From assembly GCA_016872645.1 (NCBI GenBank), contig VGZH01000005.1, positions 1-64,000 on the forward strand: a stretch of DNA of 64,000 nucleotides, written 5' to 3'. Made by a program: the position numbers and the translations under genes. Of the stretch, positions 10,001-18,277 are shown piece by piece; positions within the stretch are counted from its first letter, which is position 1; each line of letters starts with the position of its first letter. The notes beneath the pieces are model-generated. The model was not told the DNA's origin. It worked only from the letters and a program-made list of their open reading frames with translations, and did no database searches. This DNA is from Planctomycetota bacterium. Lineage in GTDB: Bacteria; Planctomycetota; Planctomycetia; Planctomycetales; Planctomycetaceae.

Positions 10001-11931
10001 ATGCCTCCGAGCTTTCGCTGGCGCTGGGCGACTCGCATTCCGCAGTGCGTCGCAGAGGGTTGCAAGCGACCGAGAACTTCGACGGCAATCTGCCCGATCC
10101 GCTCATCAACCAGTTTTCGGCATTGAGCCGCGACCCTGATCCGTTCGTGCGGATGCAGTTCGCGTACACGTTAGGACATCCGAAATTCGCATCGCTGGGC
10201 AATGAACTCGGCAAGCTGCTGTATCGCGAGCGGGATGACAAATACCTCGTCGCAGCGGCGATGAGTTCGATTCATGCGAAGAACGTGGCCAGCGTCGTGG
10301 CGAACGTGTTTGAGTCCGCTGGCAAAGAGCCGTTGCCGCCGCAGCTAGCCAGTATGTTGCTCAACTTAGCGGCGACGCTTGGCGAGGATCAGGCGTTGCT
10401 CAGCTTGATCGAGTACGTCTTGAGCGGCGCGGCAACCACGGAAGCTCAGCCGGTGATGCTGGCGACGGTGCTGGAAACGCTGGATCGGCGCGGGACCTCG
10501 CTCAGCAAGCTCAGGGGAATTGGCAAGCAGCGACTTGCACAGGCGGAACAGCAACTGACCGAGAGGATCGAGGCGGCACGGAAACAGATTTCTGATTTCC
10601 AATTTCAGATTTCTAATGATCCCGCACAAATCGAAAATCACAAATCCCAAATCGAAAACGCCCTGCCTCTTCTTGGTCGCGTTCCCGATCAGCGTGGCAA
10701 CGATGCTCAGCTCGTCGGCGGTTTACTGGTTCCGCAAAGTCCGGTTCCGGCGCAGTCGGCGGCGGTCGCGACGCTCGCTCGGATCAATCATGCGGAATCG
10801 GCCACGGCCATGCTGAGCGGTTGGAGGACTTTTACGCCGACGCTGCGAGCGCAGGTGCTCGACGCGCTGCTCAGTCGAGCAGCGTGGACCGACAAGCTGC
10901 TCGACTCGCTCGAAGCCAAGTCGATCGCGCCGAGCGATATCGACGCGGTTCGGCGACAGCGATTGATCGCGCACTCCAATGAAGTGATCCGCACGCGAGC
11001 GGTGAACTTGTTGAAAGTCTCGGAGAATGCGGATCGGCAGAAGATCGTGGCCGAGTTCGCGGCGAAATTGAAAGAGGGCAACATCGCCGTTGATCCGACT
11101 CGCGGAGCGGACGTCTTCAAGAAGCGCTGCGCGACGTGTCACAAGTTGAAGGAGATCGGCACATCGGTTGGCTCGGACTTGATGTCGCTGACGGACAAAT
11201 CGACTGCCGCGCTGCTGACGGCGATTCTCGATCCGAACAAGGCGGTCGAATCGAAATTTCTGGCGTACACGGCGGTCAACAAGCAGGGGCAAACTTTCTC
11301 TGGCCTGATCGCGGCCGAGACGGGCAACAGCATCACGCTGATGGCCGCCGACGGCAAACAGCAGATGCTGCTGCGAGCAGACCTCGATGAGTTCATCAGC
11401 TCTGCGAAATCGTTCATGCCTGAAGGACTGGAGAAGGACATTTCGCCGAGCCAACTGGCGGATGTGATCGCATTCGTGCAATCCAGCGGCCCGACGCCGA
11501 AGAAGTTCGACGGCAATCACCCCGAACCCGTCACCGCAGAGGCGAGCGGTACGCTGCGATTGCTCGCCACCAACGCTGAAATCTACGGCAAGACGTTGGT
11601 GTTCGAGCCGTTTTTCAAGAACCTCGGCTACTGGCAAAGCGTCGATGACCGAGCCGTCTGGACGATCAACGTCACCAAGCCAGGGAAGCACTCGATCCGG
11701 TTGAACTACGCCTGCGACAACTCAACGGCCGGCAACGAGGTCGTGTTCGCAGTGGGTAACCAGTCCGTCAAGGCAAAAGTCGTCGGCACTGGGGCGTGGG
11801 AGAATTATCAAACCGCGATCCTCGGTGAACTCAAACTATCAGCGGGCCAACATCGGCTGACGGTGCGCGCGACCGAGTCGTTGAAAGATCACCTGATGGA
11901 TTTGAAAGAGCTGCGATTGGTGCCGGAGTGA
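7066..11931 (+). CDS. giant secreted PVC-type heme-binding dehydrogenase-like protein with N-terminal polysaccharide deacetylase-like region, beta-propeller, HEAT-like repeats and cytochrome c CATCH motif
   Basis: Signal peptide. VVILGIDDMRGHDKW...IFTCSID; VKPGYRVELVAAEPLVLDPVAFDWGPDGKLWVAEMADYPLGV; GADVFKKRCATCHKLKEIGTSVGSDL. Continuous 1621-aa ORF. Confidence 0.85.
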   Translation: MSRTSLCLAVCLCVCSLLAWADDKPNGNRLTYLDEPCNPYYVHRDFPKLTTPMWVGEEGVEAVVILGIDDMRGHDKWEAYLKPILNRLKQIDGRAPVSIFTCSIDPKQPHLQQWLEEGSSLEIHTIENYPYPYVLDRLCREFPWVAPSDWSAQHLHQPNNPQTVEDWKAALDCTVIKQGVFCLVFHPHNWIKPEQVNELIGYAVTKYGKKAKFLTFKDAVERLYKNVAFSGLREPPKGTDTNVRFLNWDHDGHLDALTLGARSYRIRAWSAAKYSWLNANVLLWPFEKTTTWLNKFDAHEVLPPTAPKPIEGRDHGVRLIDLCADGYDDVEFSNHERYGIWLRGSLEKGWSRELLSGQRGSKPANEELPPIVREDGSNNGFWVHARNLVWMNEDTAKSNDLVECQSFEELLARGSGKNAQPTEDGPKSPEESLKLMQVKPGYRVELVAAEPLVLDPVAFDWGPDGKLWVAEMADYPLGVPEEESGTDNTDVTEKINKNDSNPKPPVRSASSVSQNFDFKKGGGRVRILEDTDGDGKYDKSTVFLDKLNFPNGVMPWRDGVLISAAPDVLFARDTNGDNKADEVKILLTGFGEGNQQHRVNGFSWGLDNMVHCANGDSGGSIKVVATVGSAPADQPRSTNSERSAGADPTHVGKTIDIRGRDFRWNPDTGEIDPTSGQTQFGRNRDDFGNWFGNNNANPMYHFVLDDYYTRRNPHVAPPDPKKHVSITPGPSPVFPISRTLARFNDFAMANRFTSANSAMVYRDTILFESRDESPEFRATPKQAPSPSSLSTHQHVFISEPVHNLVHHEIMTADGVTFTSRRPDDEQQSEFLASKDNWFRPTQIKTGPDGALYIADMYRQVIEHPQYIPPAMQEKLDLRAGHDKGRIYRVVRVSEPRPAEDAKANVWPLSRAKQEPLSRFDELYEALRSPNGTVRDLAHRLIYWKRVDAEKNVFGLSLREKDPIARLHVLSILDGLRRVDASELSLALGDSHSAVRRRGLQATENFDGNLPDPLINQFSALSRDPDPFVRMQFAYTLGHPKFASLGNELGKLLYRERDDKYLVAAAMSSIHAKNVASVVANVFESAGKEPLPPQLASMLLNLAATLGEDQALLSLIEYVLSGAATTEAQPVMLATVLETLDRRGTSLSKLRGIGKQRLAQAEQQLTERIEAARKQISDFQFQISNDPAQIENHKSQIENALPLLGRVPDQRGNDAQLVGGLLVPQSPVPAQSAAVATLARINHAESATAMLSGWRTFTPTLRAQVLDALLSRAAWTDKLLDSLEAKSIAPSDIDAVRRQRLIAHSNEVIRTRAVNLLKVSENADRQKIVAEFAAKLKEGNIAVDPTRGADVFKKRCATCHKLKEIGTSVGSDLMSLTDKSTAALLTAILDPNKAVESKFLAYTAVNKQGQTFSGLIAAETGNSITLMAADGKQQMLLRADLDEFISSAKSFMPEGLEKDISPSQLADVIAFVQSSGPTPKKFDGNHPEPVTAEASGTLRLLATNAEIYGKTLVFEPFFKNLGYWQSVDDRAVWTINVTKPGKHSIRLNYACDNSTAGNEVVFAVGNQSVKAKVVGTGAWENYQTAILGELKLSAGQHRLTVRATESLKDHLMDLKELRLVPE
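8303..8330. repeat. palindromic element inside the 7066..11931 CDS
   Basis: GTGGGTCGGGCA-AGAA-TGCCCAACCTAC; its reverse complement matches the intergenic copy at 48529 (GTAGGCTGGGCACTCTTGCCCAACC). Confidence 0.8.
8517..8605. repeat. imperfect palindrome inside the 7066..11931 CDS
   Basis: gggCACGGATAACACGGACGTCACGG pairs with CCGTGAGATCCGCGTCCTCCGTGTCCC. Confidence 0.7.
8943..9012. repeat. near-perfect palindrome inside the 7066..11931 CDS
   Basis: CGTAGGGTCGGCTCCTGCCGACC (8943-8965) and GGTCAGCAGGAGCCGACCCTACG (8990-9012): 22 of 23 complementary. Confidence 0.95.
9367..9439. repeat. imperfect palindrome inside the 7066..11931 CDS
   Basis: GAGTCCAGAGACGAGAG near 9367, with CTTCGCTCTCGACTC ending at 9439 in opposite orientation. 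Confidence 0.6.
10587..10653. repeat. AT-rich imperfect palindrome inside the 7066..11931 CDS
   Basis: GATTTCTGATTTCCAATTTCAGATTT versus the reverse complement of AAATCGAAAATCACAAATCCCAAATC; strikingly AT-rich against a GC-rich gene. Confidence 0.75.
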
Positions 11932-11960
11932 CGGGAGAAATAGGATTTCCGCTGTCAGCG

Positions 11961-12012
11961 TTCGGCTCACGGCCATCGGCTGGGGTTGTTTGGCCGATCC
12001 CCGTGAGCCGAA
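11961..12012. repeat. palindrome, 12-bp perfect outer arms
   Basis: TTCGGCTCACGG (11961-11972) / CCGTGAGCCGAA (12001-12012), with inner ATCGGC/GCCGAT pairing. Confidence 0.85.
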
Positions 12013-12093
12013 AGCCATTGGCCGATTTCAGTTTTCCGAACGCTCGCTAGACTGTGGTTGACCTGACCACGAACTCAAACGAAAGACGTTGGA

Positions 12094-13152
12094 ATGCGGA
12101 CGGATTGGAATTCATTGGCGGACCGTGTGCTGGCTGGCGGCGAGATCACTCGTGCGGAAGCCCTCTCGATTTTGACCGCACCGGACGACGACGTCCCCGC
12201 GCTGATCGCCGCCGCATTTCGCTTGCGGCTGAAGCACTTTGGGCACAAGGTTCACTTCTACTATTTGAAGAACGCCAAGAGCGGCCTCTGCCCAGAGGAC
12301 TGCGGATATTGCTCGCAGAACATCGACTCCGAAGCGGACATCGCGCGCTACCCGATGCTCAACGAGCGGAAGCTGATGGAAGGGGCGGCGGCGGCGGCTT
12401 CATTGCAAGCGAGAACGTACTGCATCGTGGCCAGCGGACGAGGGCCGTCGAATCGCGAAGTCGATCACGTTGCGAACGTCGTCAAGAAAATCAAAGACGA
12501 GCACGGGCTTCACATCTGCTGCTGCCTCGGATTACTCACGCCGGAACAGGCCACGACGCTCAAAGAGGCGGGCGTCGATCGGATCAATCACAATCTCAAC
12601 ACGAGCCGCCGGTACTACGAACAGATTTGCTCGACGCATTCGTTCGATGACCGGCTGGCCACGCTGCGTACCGTGCGCGAGGCGGGCATGGAACTCTGCT
12701 GCGGCCTGATCGCCGGCATGGGTGAAGAGCACGCCGACCTGATCGACGTGGCGATGGAACTGCGCGGCATGAAGGTCGAGTCGATTCCGATCAACTTCCT
12801 GAACTCGATCGACGGGACGCAGCTTGAGCGAGTTCGCGAACTCAACCCGCGCTACTGCCTGAAGGTGCTCTGCATGTTGCGGTTCGTGATCCCGACCGTC
12901 GAACTCCGCATCGCCGGCGGCCGCGAGATCAATCTCCGCTCGTTGCAATCGATGGGCTTGTACGTCGCCAACTCGCTGTTCGTCAGTGACTACCTGACGA
13001 CGAAAGGCCAGCCGCCAGAACTCGATTTCCAGATGGTCGAAGACCTCGGCTTCGAGATCATCACCGGCGATCACGAATCGCATCAGTTATGGAAGGCGCG
13101 GCGGGAAACGGCAGTGGTTGGTGAACCATGTGGTGCGAGTTGCTCGACTTGA
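12094..13152 (+). CDS. bioB: biotin synthase
   Basis: Radical SAM motif GLCPEDCGYCSQN, plus YCIVASGRGP, INHNLNTS and PINFLNSIDGT typical of BioB. Confidence 0.93.
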   Translation: MRTDWNSLADRVLAGGEITRAEALSILTAPDDDVPALIAAAFRLRLKHFGHKVHFYYLKNAKSGLCPEDCGYCSQNIDSEADIARYPMLNERKLMEGAAAAASLQARTYCIVASGRGPSNREVDHVANVVKKIKDEHGLHICCCLGLLTPEQATTLKEAGVDRINHNLNTSRRYYEQICSTHSFDDRLATLRTVREAGMELCCGLIAGMGEEHADLIDVAMELRGMKVESIPINFLNSIDGTQLERVRELNPRYCLKVLCMLRFVIPTVELRIAGGREINLRSLQSMGLYVANSLFVSDYLTTKGQPPELDFQMVEDLGFEIITGDHESHQLWKARRETAVVGEPCGASCST

Positions 13153-13170
13153 TCGCGAAGTATTCTGGCG

Positions 13171-13485
13171 ATGAACTTGCCGACGGAATCCGCAGTGACG
13201 TCAGACTCTCTAACGTCGCAGCCACCGAAGACGATACGACAAGCCATCGCCGCTGGCTTACGACGTAGCACGCCATTCGGCGCGATCACCGCGTTGGTCT
13301 TGATGGCACCAGTTTTTGTTTTTGGATTGATTCGCGAGTTGTCATTGCCACAGATGCGTGAAAACGTGCTGGCCGCAATCGAACTTTTGAAGTATTTCGG
13401 CGGGGGGATTGGTGGGTTGCTGGTGGCTGCGTGTTGGCGAGCCGTTGTTGGTTCCGCGAGCATGACCGTCGCCACATTGGTCTGA
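13171..13485 (+). CDS. small hypothetical membrane protein
   Basis: 104-aa ORF with hydrophobic segments (AITALVLMAPVFVFGLI, LLKYFGGGIGGLLVAACWRAVVG). No recognised family. Confidence 0.4.
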   Translation: MNLPTESAVTSDSLTSQPPKTIRQAIAAGLRRSTPFGAITALVLMAPVFVFGLIRELSLPQMRENVLAAIELLKYFGGGIGGLLVAACWRAVVGSASMTVATLV

Positions 13486-13676
13486 TACCGACGAGAATCT
13501 CGGATCGACCCGCCGGAGTAGCTCCGCTTGCTTGACCTTCTCGAAACCTCACACACTCCGTGGCCTCACTGGCATCGCCAAGGCCGTTGCCGACATTTGA
13601 TCGTTCTGATCTGTAGAACTGCCTCCGAAAGTCGCCGTGGCTCTTTAGCCCACGGATTGTGTGACGCGACGTTCGG

Positions 13677-13701
13677 AGTGCGGTGTGTCAGCACTGCACC
13701 C
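13677..13701. repeat. dispersed repeat arm GGAGTGCGGTGTGTCAGCACTGCAC
   Basis: Shares the GTGCGGTGTGTCAGCAC core with the elements at 18156-18262 and 61887-61952. Confidence 0.8.
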
Positions 13702-13789
13702 CCAAAATTTTGCGACGCTCGCAGAAATCGCGATCAGTCATCGTTTCGACCGACTCCTACTTCGACCTGTGGCTCGGTAAAGTCCTTCA

Positions 13790-15511
13790 ATGACACAAAA
13801 ACTTTTTTCGGAGTTAGGGCTTTCGCCGGACCTGTTGAAAGCCGTCGAACGGATGGGTTTCGAACAGGCGGCGCCAATTCAGGCCGAGACGATTCCCAAG
13901 CTGCTGGCTGGCAGCGATCTGATCGGACAATCACAAACCGGATCGGGAAAGACGGCCGCGTTCGGCGTTCCAGCGGTCGAGTTGGTGGATGCCAAGAGCC
14001 GCGCGGTACAAGCGCTGATCCTCTGCCCGACTCGCGAGTTGGCGTCGCAAGTCGCCGAAGAGATCGCCAAGCTGGCCTACTTCAAGAAGGGAGTGCGCGA
14101 GCTTCCCGTCTACGGCGGACAAAGTTATGAGCACCAGTTTCGCGGACTGAAGGCCGGGCCGCAGATCGTCATCGGCACGCCGGGACGAATCATCGATCAC
14201 ATCGGCCAAGGGACGCTCAAGCTGGACAAGGTGCGGATGGTGGTGCTCGACGAGGCCGACCGCATGCTGGACATGGGCTTCCGCGAGGACATCGAAAAGA
14301 TCCTCGAATCGGTTCCCGCCGAGCGGCAAGTCGTGTTGTTCTCGGCCACACTTTCGCCGCCGATCAAGAAGATCATCGAGCGCTTCACGAACGATCCCGT
14401 TCACATCCGCATCGAATCCACGACGATGACGGTGCCGGCGATCGATCAGAGCTACGTCGAAGTCGATTTCCGTTCGCGAACCGAAGTACTCTGCCGACTG
14501 ATCGACCTGCACGACGTGCAATACGGCTTGATCTTCGGTTTTACAAAGGTTCAAGTCGATGAACTCACCGAAACTCTGATCGCCCGCGGTTACAGCGCCG
14601 ACAAACTGCACGGCGACATGACACAGGCGACGCGCGAGCGAGTGATGAAACGCTTCCGCGACCGCAAGGTGGAACTGCTCGTGGCGACTGATGTGGCCGC
14701 TCGCGGATTGGACGTCGATGATCTCGAAATCGTCTTCAACTACGAACTGCCGCACGATCCGGAAGACTATGTCCATCGCATCGGCCGCACCGGGCGAGCG
14801 GGCAAGAGCGGTAAAGCGATCAGCCTGGTGACTGGCCGCGAGTTCGGCCGCTTGCAGCAAGTCTTGCGATTCACAAAAGCAAAGATCGAACGCATCTCTG
14901 TGCCGCGTCTGGAAGACCTCGAAGAAAAGCACGCCAACCGGATGGTCGAGTCGCTGCGAACAACAATTCAAGAAGGCAAATTCAAACGGCAAGACAAACT
15001 GCTGGAAGAGTTGATCGAGTCTGGCCACGCACCGGGCGAGATCGTCTCGGCGTTGATTCATTTGCTCGCTGGAGAAAGCGGCCGGTCCCCCGAACGCATC
15101 CGTGAGGACGATCCGCGACCAGTGCGCGGCACCCCGCGTGACAGCGCTCGGCGCGGGTCTCGCGACCACGCCGATCCCCGTAAGGCGAAACGCATCGACG
15201 AGTCTGGCGTCTGGCTGAAATTCAACGTCGGACACAATTATGGTGCGACACCAGGGGACTTCGTCGGCTGCATCGCCAACGAAAGCGGACTGCCCCGCTC
15301 GGTCATCGGCCCGATTCAAATTCTGCCCACGATCAGCTTCGTTCAAGTCGCTGGCGAGTACACTGAGACAATTCTGAAAGCGGTGATCGGCACCCGCCTG
15401 CGAGGCCGTATCGTCAACGCAATGGTCGCGGTGCCGCCAAGGCTCGACTCTCGCTCGGATCGGCCACTTGGCCGAGAGCCGTTCAAACCCAAACGTGACC
15501 GAAAGCGGTGA
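13790..15511 (+). CDS. DEAD-box RNA helicase (DeaD/CsdA-like, with DbpA-type C-terminal RNA-binding region)
   Basis: Q motif, AQSQTGSGKTAA-type motif I (GQSQTGSGKTAAFG), VLDEADRMLDMGF, FSATLS, ATDVAARGLDV, HRIGRTGRAG. C-terminal WLKFNVGHNYGATPGDFVGCI. Confidence 0.92.
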   Translation: MTQKLFSELGLSPDLLKAVERMGFEQAAPIQAETIPKLLAGSDLIGQSQTGSGKTAAFGVPAVELVDAKSRAVQALILCPTRELASQVAEEIAKLAYFKKGVRELPVYGGQSYEHQFRGLKAGPQIVIGTPGRIIDHIGQGTLKLDKVRMVVLDEADRMLDMGFREDIEKILESVPAERQVVLFSATLSPPIKKIIERFTNDPVHIRIESTTMTVPAIDQSYVEVDFRSRTEVLCRLIDLHDVQYGLIFGFTKVQVDELTETLIARGYSADKLHGDMTQATRERVMKRFRDRKVELLVATDVAARGLDVDDLEIVFNYELPHDPEDYVHRIGRTGRAGKSGKAISLVTGREFGRLQQVLRFTKAKIERISVPRLEDLEEKHANRMVESLRTTIQEGKFKRQDKLLEELIESGHAPGEIVSALIHLLAGESGRSPERIREDDPRPVRGTPRDSARRGSRDHADPRKAKRIDESGVWLKFNVGHNYGATPGDFVGCIANESGLPRSVIGPIQILPTISFVQVAGEYTETILKAVIGTRLRGRIVNAMVAVPPRLDSRSDRPLGREPFKPKRDRKR

Positions 15512-15683
15512 CCTGACAAATCACCGTCACGCAATTGACGAGAGTTGCTCCTGATCACCGCTGCGGACGCGTGTTGCGGGTCAATTCGCTCAGCGGTAGC
15601 ATTGCCTGCGTGTTCGTCGCTCCGCCATCCGGCGGACTTTGTGTTCCGTCCGATGGCGGGACGACAAACCTGGGGAGCTTTTC

Positions 15684-16568
15684 ATGCACGCATCACTTTC
15701 TCGTCGTGACTTTTTGAAATCCACATTGGCCGCATCCGCAACGGCGGCGTTGCCGATGCAACTCGCTCTGGCTGGTGAGGCGAAAAAAACGAAGCTGCGG
15801 ATCGCCGTCAAGTACGGGATGATCAATCACGAGGGCTCGATTGAGGACAAGTTCAACCTTATCAAGAAGCTCGGCCTGCAAGGGGTCGAGGTGGACAGCC
15901 CTAGCGGGTTGAACAAAGCCGAGGCCAAAGCCGCCGCCGAGAAAACTGGGATCGTGATTCATGGTGTCATCGACAGCGTCCACTGGCGCGACACGCTGTC
16001 GAGTTCTAATGCCGACGTCCGAGCGAAAGGCCTGGCCGCTTTGAACGGGGCGATCGAAGACGCCGCGTTCTTCGGGTGCGACACCGTGCTGCTGGTCCCA
16101 GGCGTGGTGAAGGACGACGTCACGTTCGAGCAGTGCTACGAACGCTCGCAAGCCGAAATCAAAAAGGCTCTGCCCCTGGCCGAGAAGCACAAAGTCAAAA
16201 TCTGCATCGAGACCGTCTGGAACAATTTCATCACCAAGCCGGAGCACCTGATCTCGTTCGTGGACGACCTGAAAAGCCCTTGGGCCGGCGCGTACTTCGA
16301 TTGCAGCAACATGCTCAAGTACGGCGTCTCCTCCGCCGAGTGGATTCGGAAGCTCGGTAAGCGGCTGGTAAAGTTCGACTTCAAAGGCTACAGCCACAAA
16401 AACAGTTGGTGCAAAATCGGCGAGGGTGACGAAGACTGGCCGGAGGTTCTCAAAGCTCTCGGCGAAATCGGCTACGACGGCTGGGCCACCAGCGAAGTCG
16501 GCGGCGGCGGCGAGAAAGAACTGGCCGACATTACAGCCCGGATGAAAAAGGTATTGGGGCTGATTTGA
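15684..16568 (+). CDS. Tat-exported sugar phosphate isomerase/epimerase
   Basis: Twin-arginine leader LSRRDFLKSTLAASATAALP. TIM-barrel motifs KICIETVWNNFI, AYFDCSNMLKYG, GYDGWATSEVGGG. Confidence 0.87.
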   Translation: MHASLSRRDFLKSTLAASATAALPMQLALAGEAKKTKLRIAVKYGMINHEGSIEDKFNLIKKLGLQGVEVDSPSGLNKAEAKAAAEKTGIVIHGVIDSVHWRDTLSSSNADVRAKGLAALNGAIEDAAFFGCDTVLLVPGVVKDDVTFEQCYERSQAEIKKALPLAEKHKVKICIETVWNNFITKPEHLISFVDDLKSPWAGAYFDCSNMLKYGVSSAEWIRKLGKRLVKFDFKGYSHKNSWCKIGEGDEDWPEVLKALGEIGYDGWATSEVGGGGEKELADITARMKKVLGLI

Positions 16569-16762
16569 GATCGCTCCTCGTAGTCTGATGGATCCCATTC
16601 GGGATAGACCGCATCGGTTTTGTGCCGACGAGTCCGCAGCTTTCTTTGTTGACACAACCGTATTTGGACCGTCCAATCTCAATCAACGCATCAGTCGCGG
16701 CCGATTCTAGGGATGCGTCCCCTTAATTTTCCTGCCAGACACACTCCAGATGGAGCCTGCCC

Positions 16763-18148
16763 ATGCTGACGATTCTTGGACGTGAGCGCCACCACGATGG
16801 GACTCAAGGGACGAGTTTTTGTGACCGGATGTCTCGGCGATCGTTCCTGACGATTGGCGGCTTCGCAATGGGCGGCCTCGCTCTGCCGAGCGTCCTGCGA
16901 GCCGAAGCGGCGGCACGATCTGGTTCGAATCACAAGGCGATCATCAATATCTACATGCCCGGCGGGCCGTCGCACATTGATTTGTGGGATCCGAAGCCGG
17001 ATGCTCCGGCCGAGATTCGTGGTGAGTTCCGGCCGATCGCGACCAACGTGCCGGGGATCGAAATCTGCGAGCTGTTTCCGCGCATGGCGCAGATGATGGA
17101 CAAGTTCGTGCCGGTCAGGTCGATCTCGGACGCGGACGGATTGCACGACGGCTATCAGTGCATGACCGGCCATCGCAAATCGGATCGCAAGCCGCCCGGA
17201 GGTTGGCCGGCCGCTGGCTCGTGGATTTCCAAACTGCAAGGCCCGACCAACGGAGCCGTCCCACCGAACGTCGCGCTCATGTACACGGTCGGCAATCGCA
17301 CCTGGGGCGAACCGGCCGACGGTGGGTTCCTCGGCGTCTCGCACACTCCGTTTAATTTGCTCGGCAGCAAAGCTCGCAGTTCGCCGGAGGGGATGGTGTT
17401 GCAAGGCATCTCGCTGGAGAGACTGCAAGACCGTAATCAGCTGATGAAAGCCTTTGACGGCTTCGTCCGCGCGGCCGACGGCAAAGGAGTGATGGAAAGC
17501 GTCGATGTCTACACGCAGCAGGCACTCGGCATCCTAACGACCTCGAAGCTGGCCGAAGCTCTCGACCTCTCGAAAGAAGATCCGAGCGTGTTGGCTCGGT
17601 ACGGTAAGAGTGACGAGAAATTCCAGCGAGACGGCGCGCCGCGCATGATCGAGAACTTCTGCGTCGCTCGGCGTCTGGTCGAAGCCGGTGCTCGGTACGT
17701 CTCGCTGAACTACAGCCGCTGGGATTGGCACGGCGGCGACGGAATGAATTTCCCGATGTCGCGTGAAGAGTTCCCGCTGCTCGATCAAGGCTTGTCCGCA
17801 CTCGTCACCGATCTGTACGAGCGCGGCTTGAACAACGACGTCTCGGTCGTCGTCTGGGGTGAGTTCGGCAGAACTCCGAAGATCAACAACAACAACTCGC
17901 GCGATCACTGGCCGCAGGTCTCGTGCGCCATGCTCGCCGGCGGCGGTATGAAGACCGGCCAGGTCATCGGCCGCACGAACCGCAAAGGGGAGCACGCCGT
18001 CGAACGCCCGGTCAAGTTCCAGGAAATCTTTGCCACGCTCTACAAATGCGCGGGCCTCGATGTCGGTCGGATCCGTATCTTTGACGGTGCCGGCGTCCCG
18101 CAAAACCTCGTCAATGACGGCATTCTGCCGATGCACGAACTGGTCTGA
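16763..18148 (+). CDS. DUF1501 domain-containing Tat-exported protein
   Basis: MSRRSFLTIGGFAMGGLALPSVL leader. INIYMPGGPSHIDLWDPKPDAP, VVVWGEFGRTPKINNNNSRDHWPQVSCAMLAGGGMKTGQVIG typical of DUF1501. Confidence 0.92.
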   Translation: MLTILGRERHHDGTQGTSFCDRMSRRSFLTIGGFAMGGLALPSVLRAEAAARSGSNHKAIINIYMPGGPSHIDLWDPKPDAPAEIRGEFRPIATNVPGIEICELFPRMAQMMDKFVPVRSISDADGLHDGYQCMTGHRKSDRKPPGGWPAAGSWISKLQGPTNGAVPPNVALMYTVGNRTWGEPADGGFLGVSHTPFNLLGSKARSSPEGMVLQGISLERLQDRNQLMKAFDGFVRAADGKGVMESVDVYTQQALGILTTSKLAEALDLSKEDPSVLARYGKSDEKFQRDGAPRMIENFCVARRLVEAGARYVSLNYSRWDWHGGDGMNFPMSREEFPLLDQGLSALVTDLYERGLNNDVSVVVWGEFGRTPKINNNNSRDHWPQVSCAMLAGGGMKTGQVIGRTNRKGEHAVERPVKFQEIFATLYKCAGLDVGRIRIFDGAGVPQNLVNDGILPMHELV

Positions 18149-18153
18149 TCGGG

Positions 18154-18265
18154 GAGTGCGGTGTGTCAGCACCGCATTGGAATCTTTTTTTGTGAAGTCG
18201 ATTCGATCTCGACAAACAAATTGACCTGCAAAGCGATCCGGAGTGGTGCTGACACACCGCACGCC
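18154..18265. repeat. palindromic dispersed element, 18-bp perfect arms
   Basis: GTGCGGTGTGTCAGCACC (18156-18173) and GGTGCTGACACACCGCAC (18245-18262). Confidence 0.92.
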
Positions 18266-18277
18266 CAGGGTGCCATC

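Noticed and set aside
13931-15346. 471-aa minus-strand ORF
   Set aside because: Antisense shadow of the DEAD-box helicase.
18161-18277. N-terminal extension of the second DUF1501 ORF
   Set aside because: Encoded by the palindromic dispersed element; the Tat leader starts at 18278.
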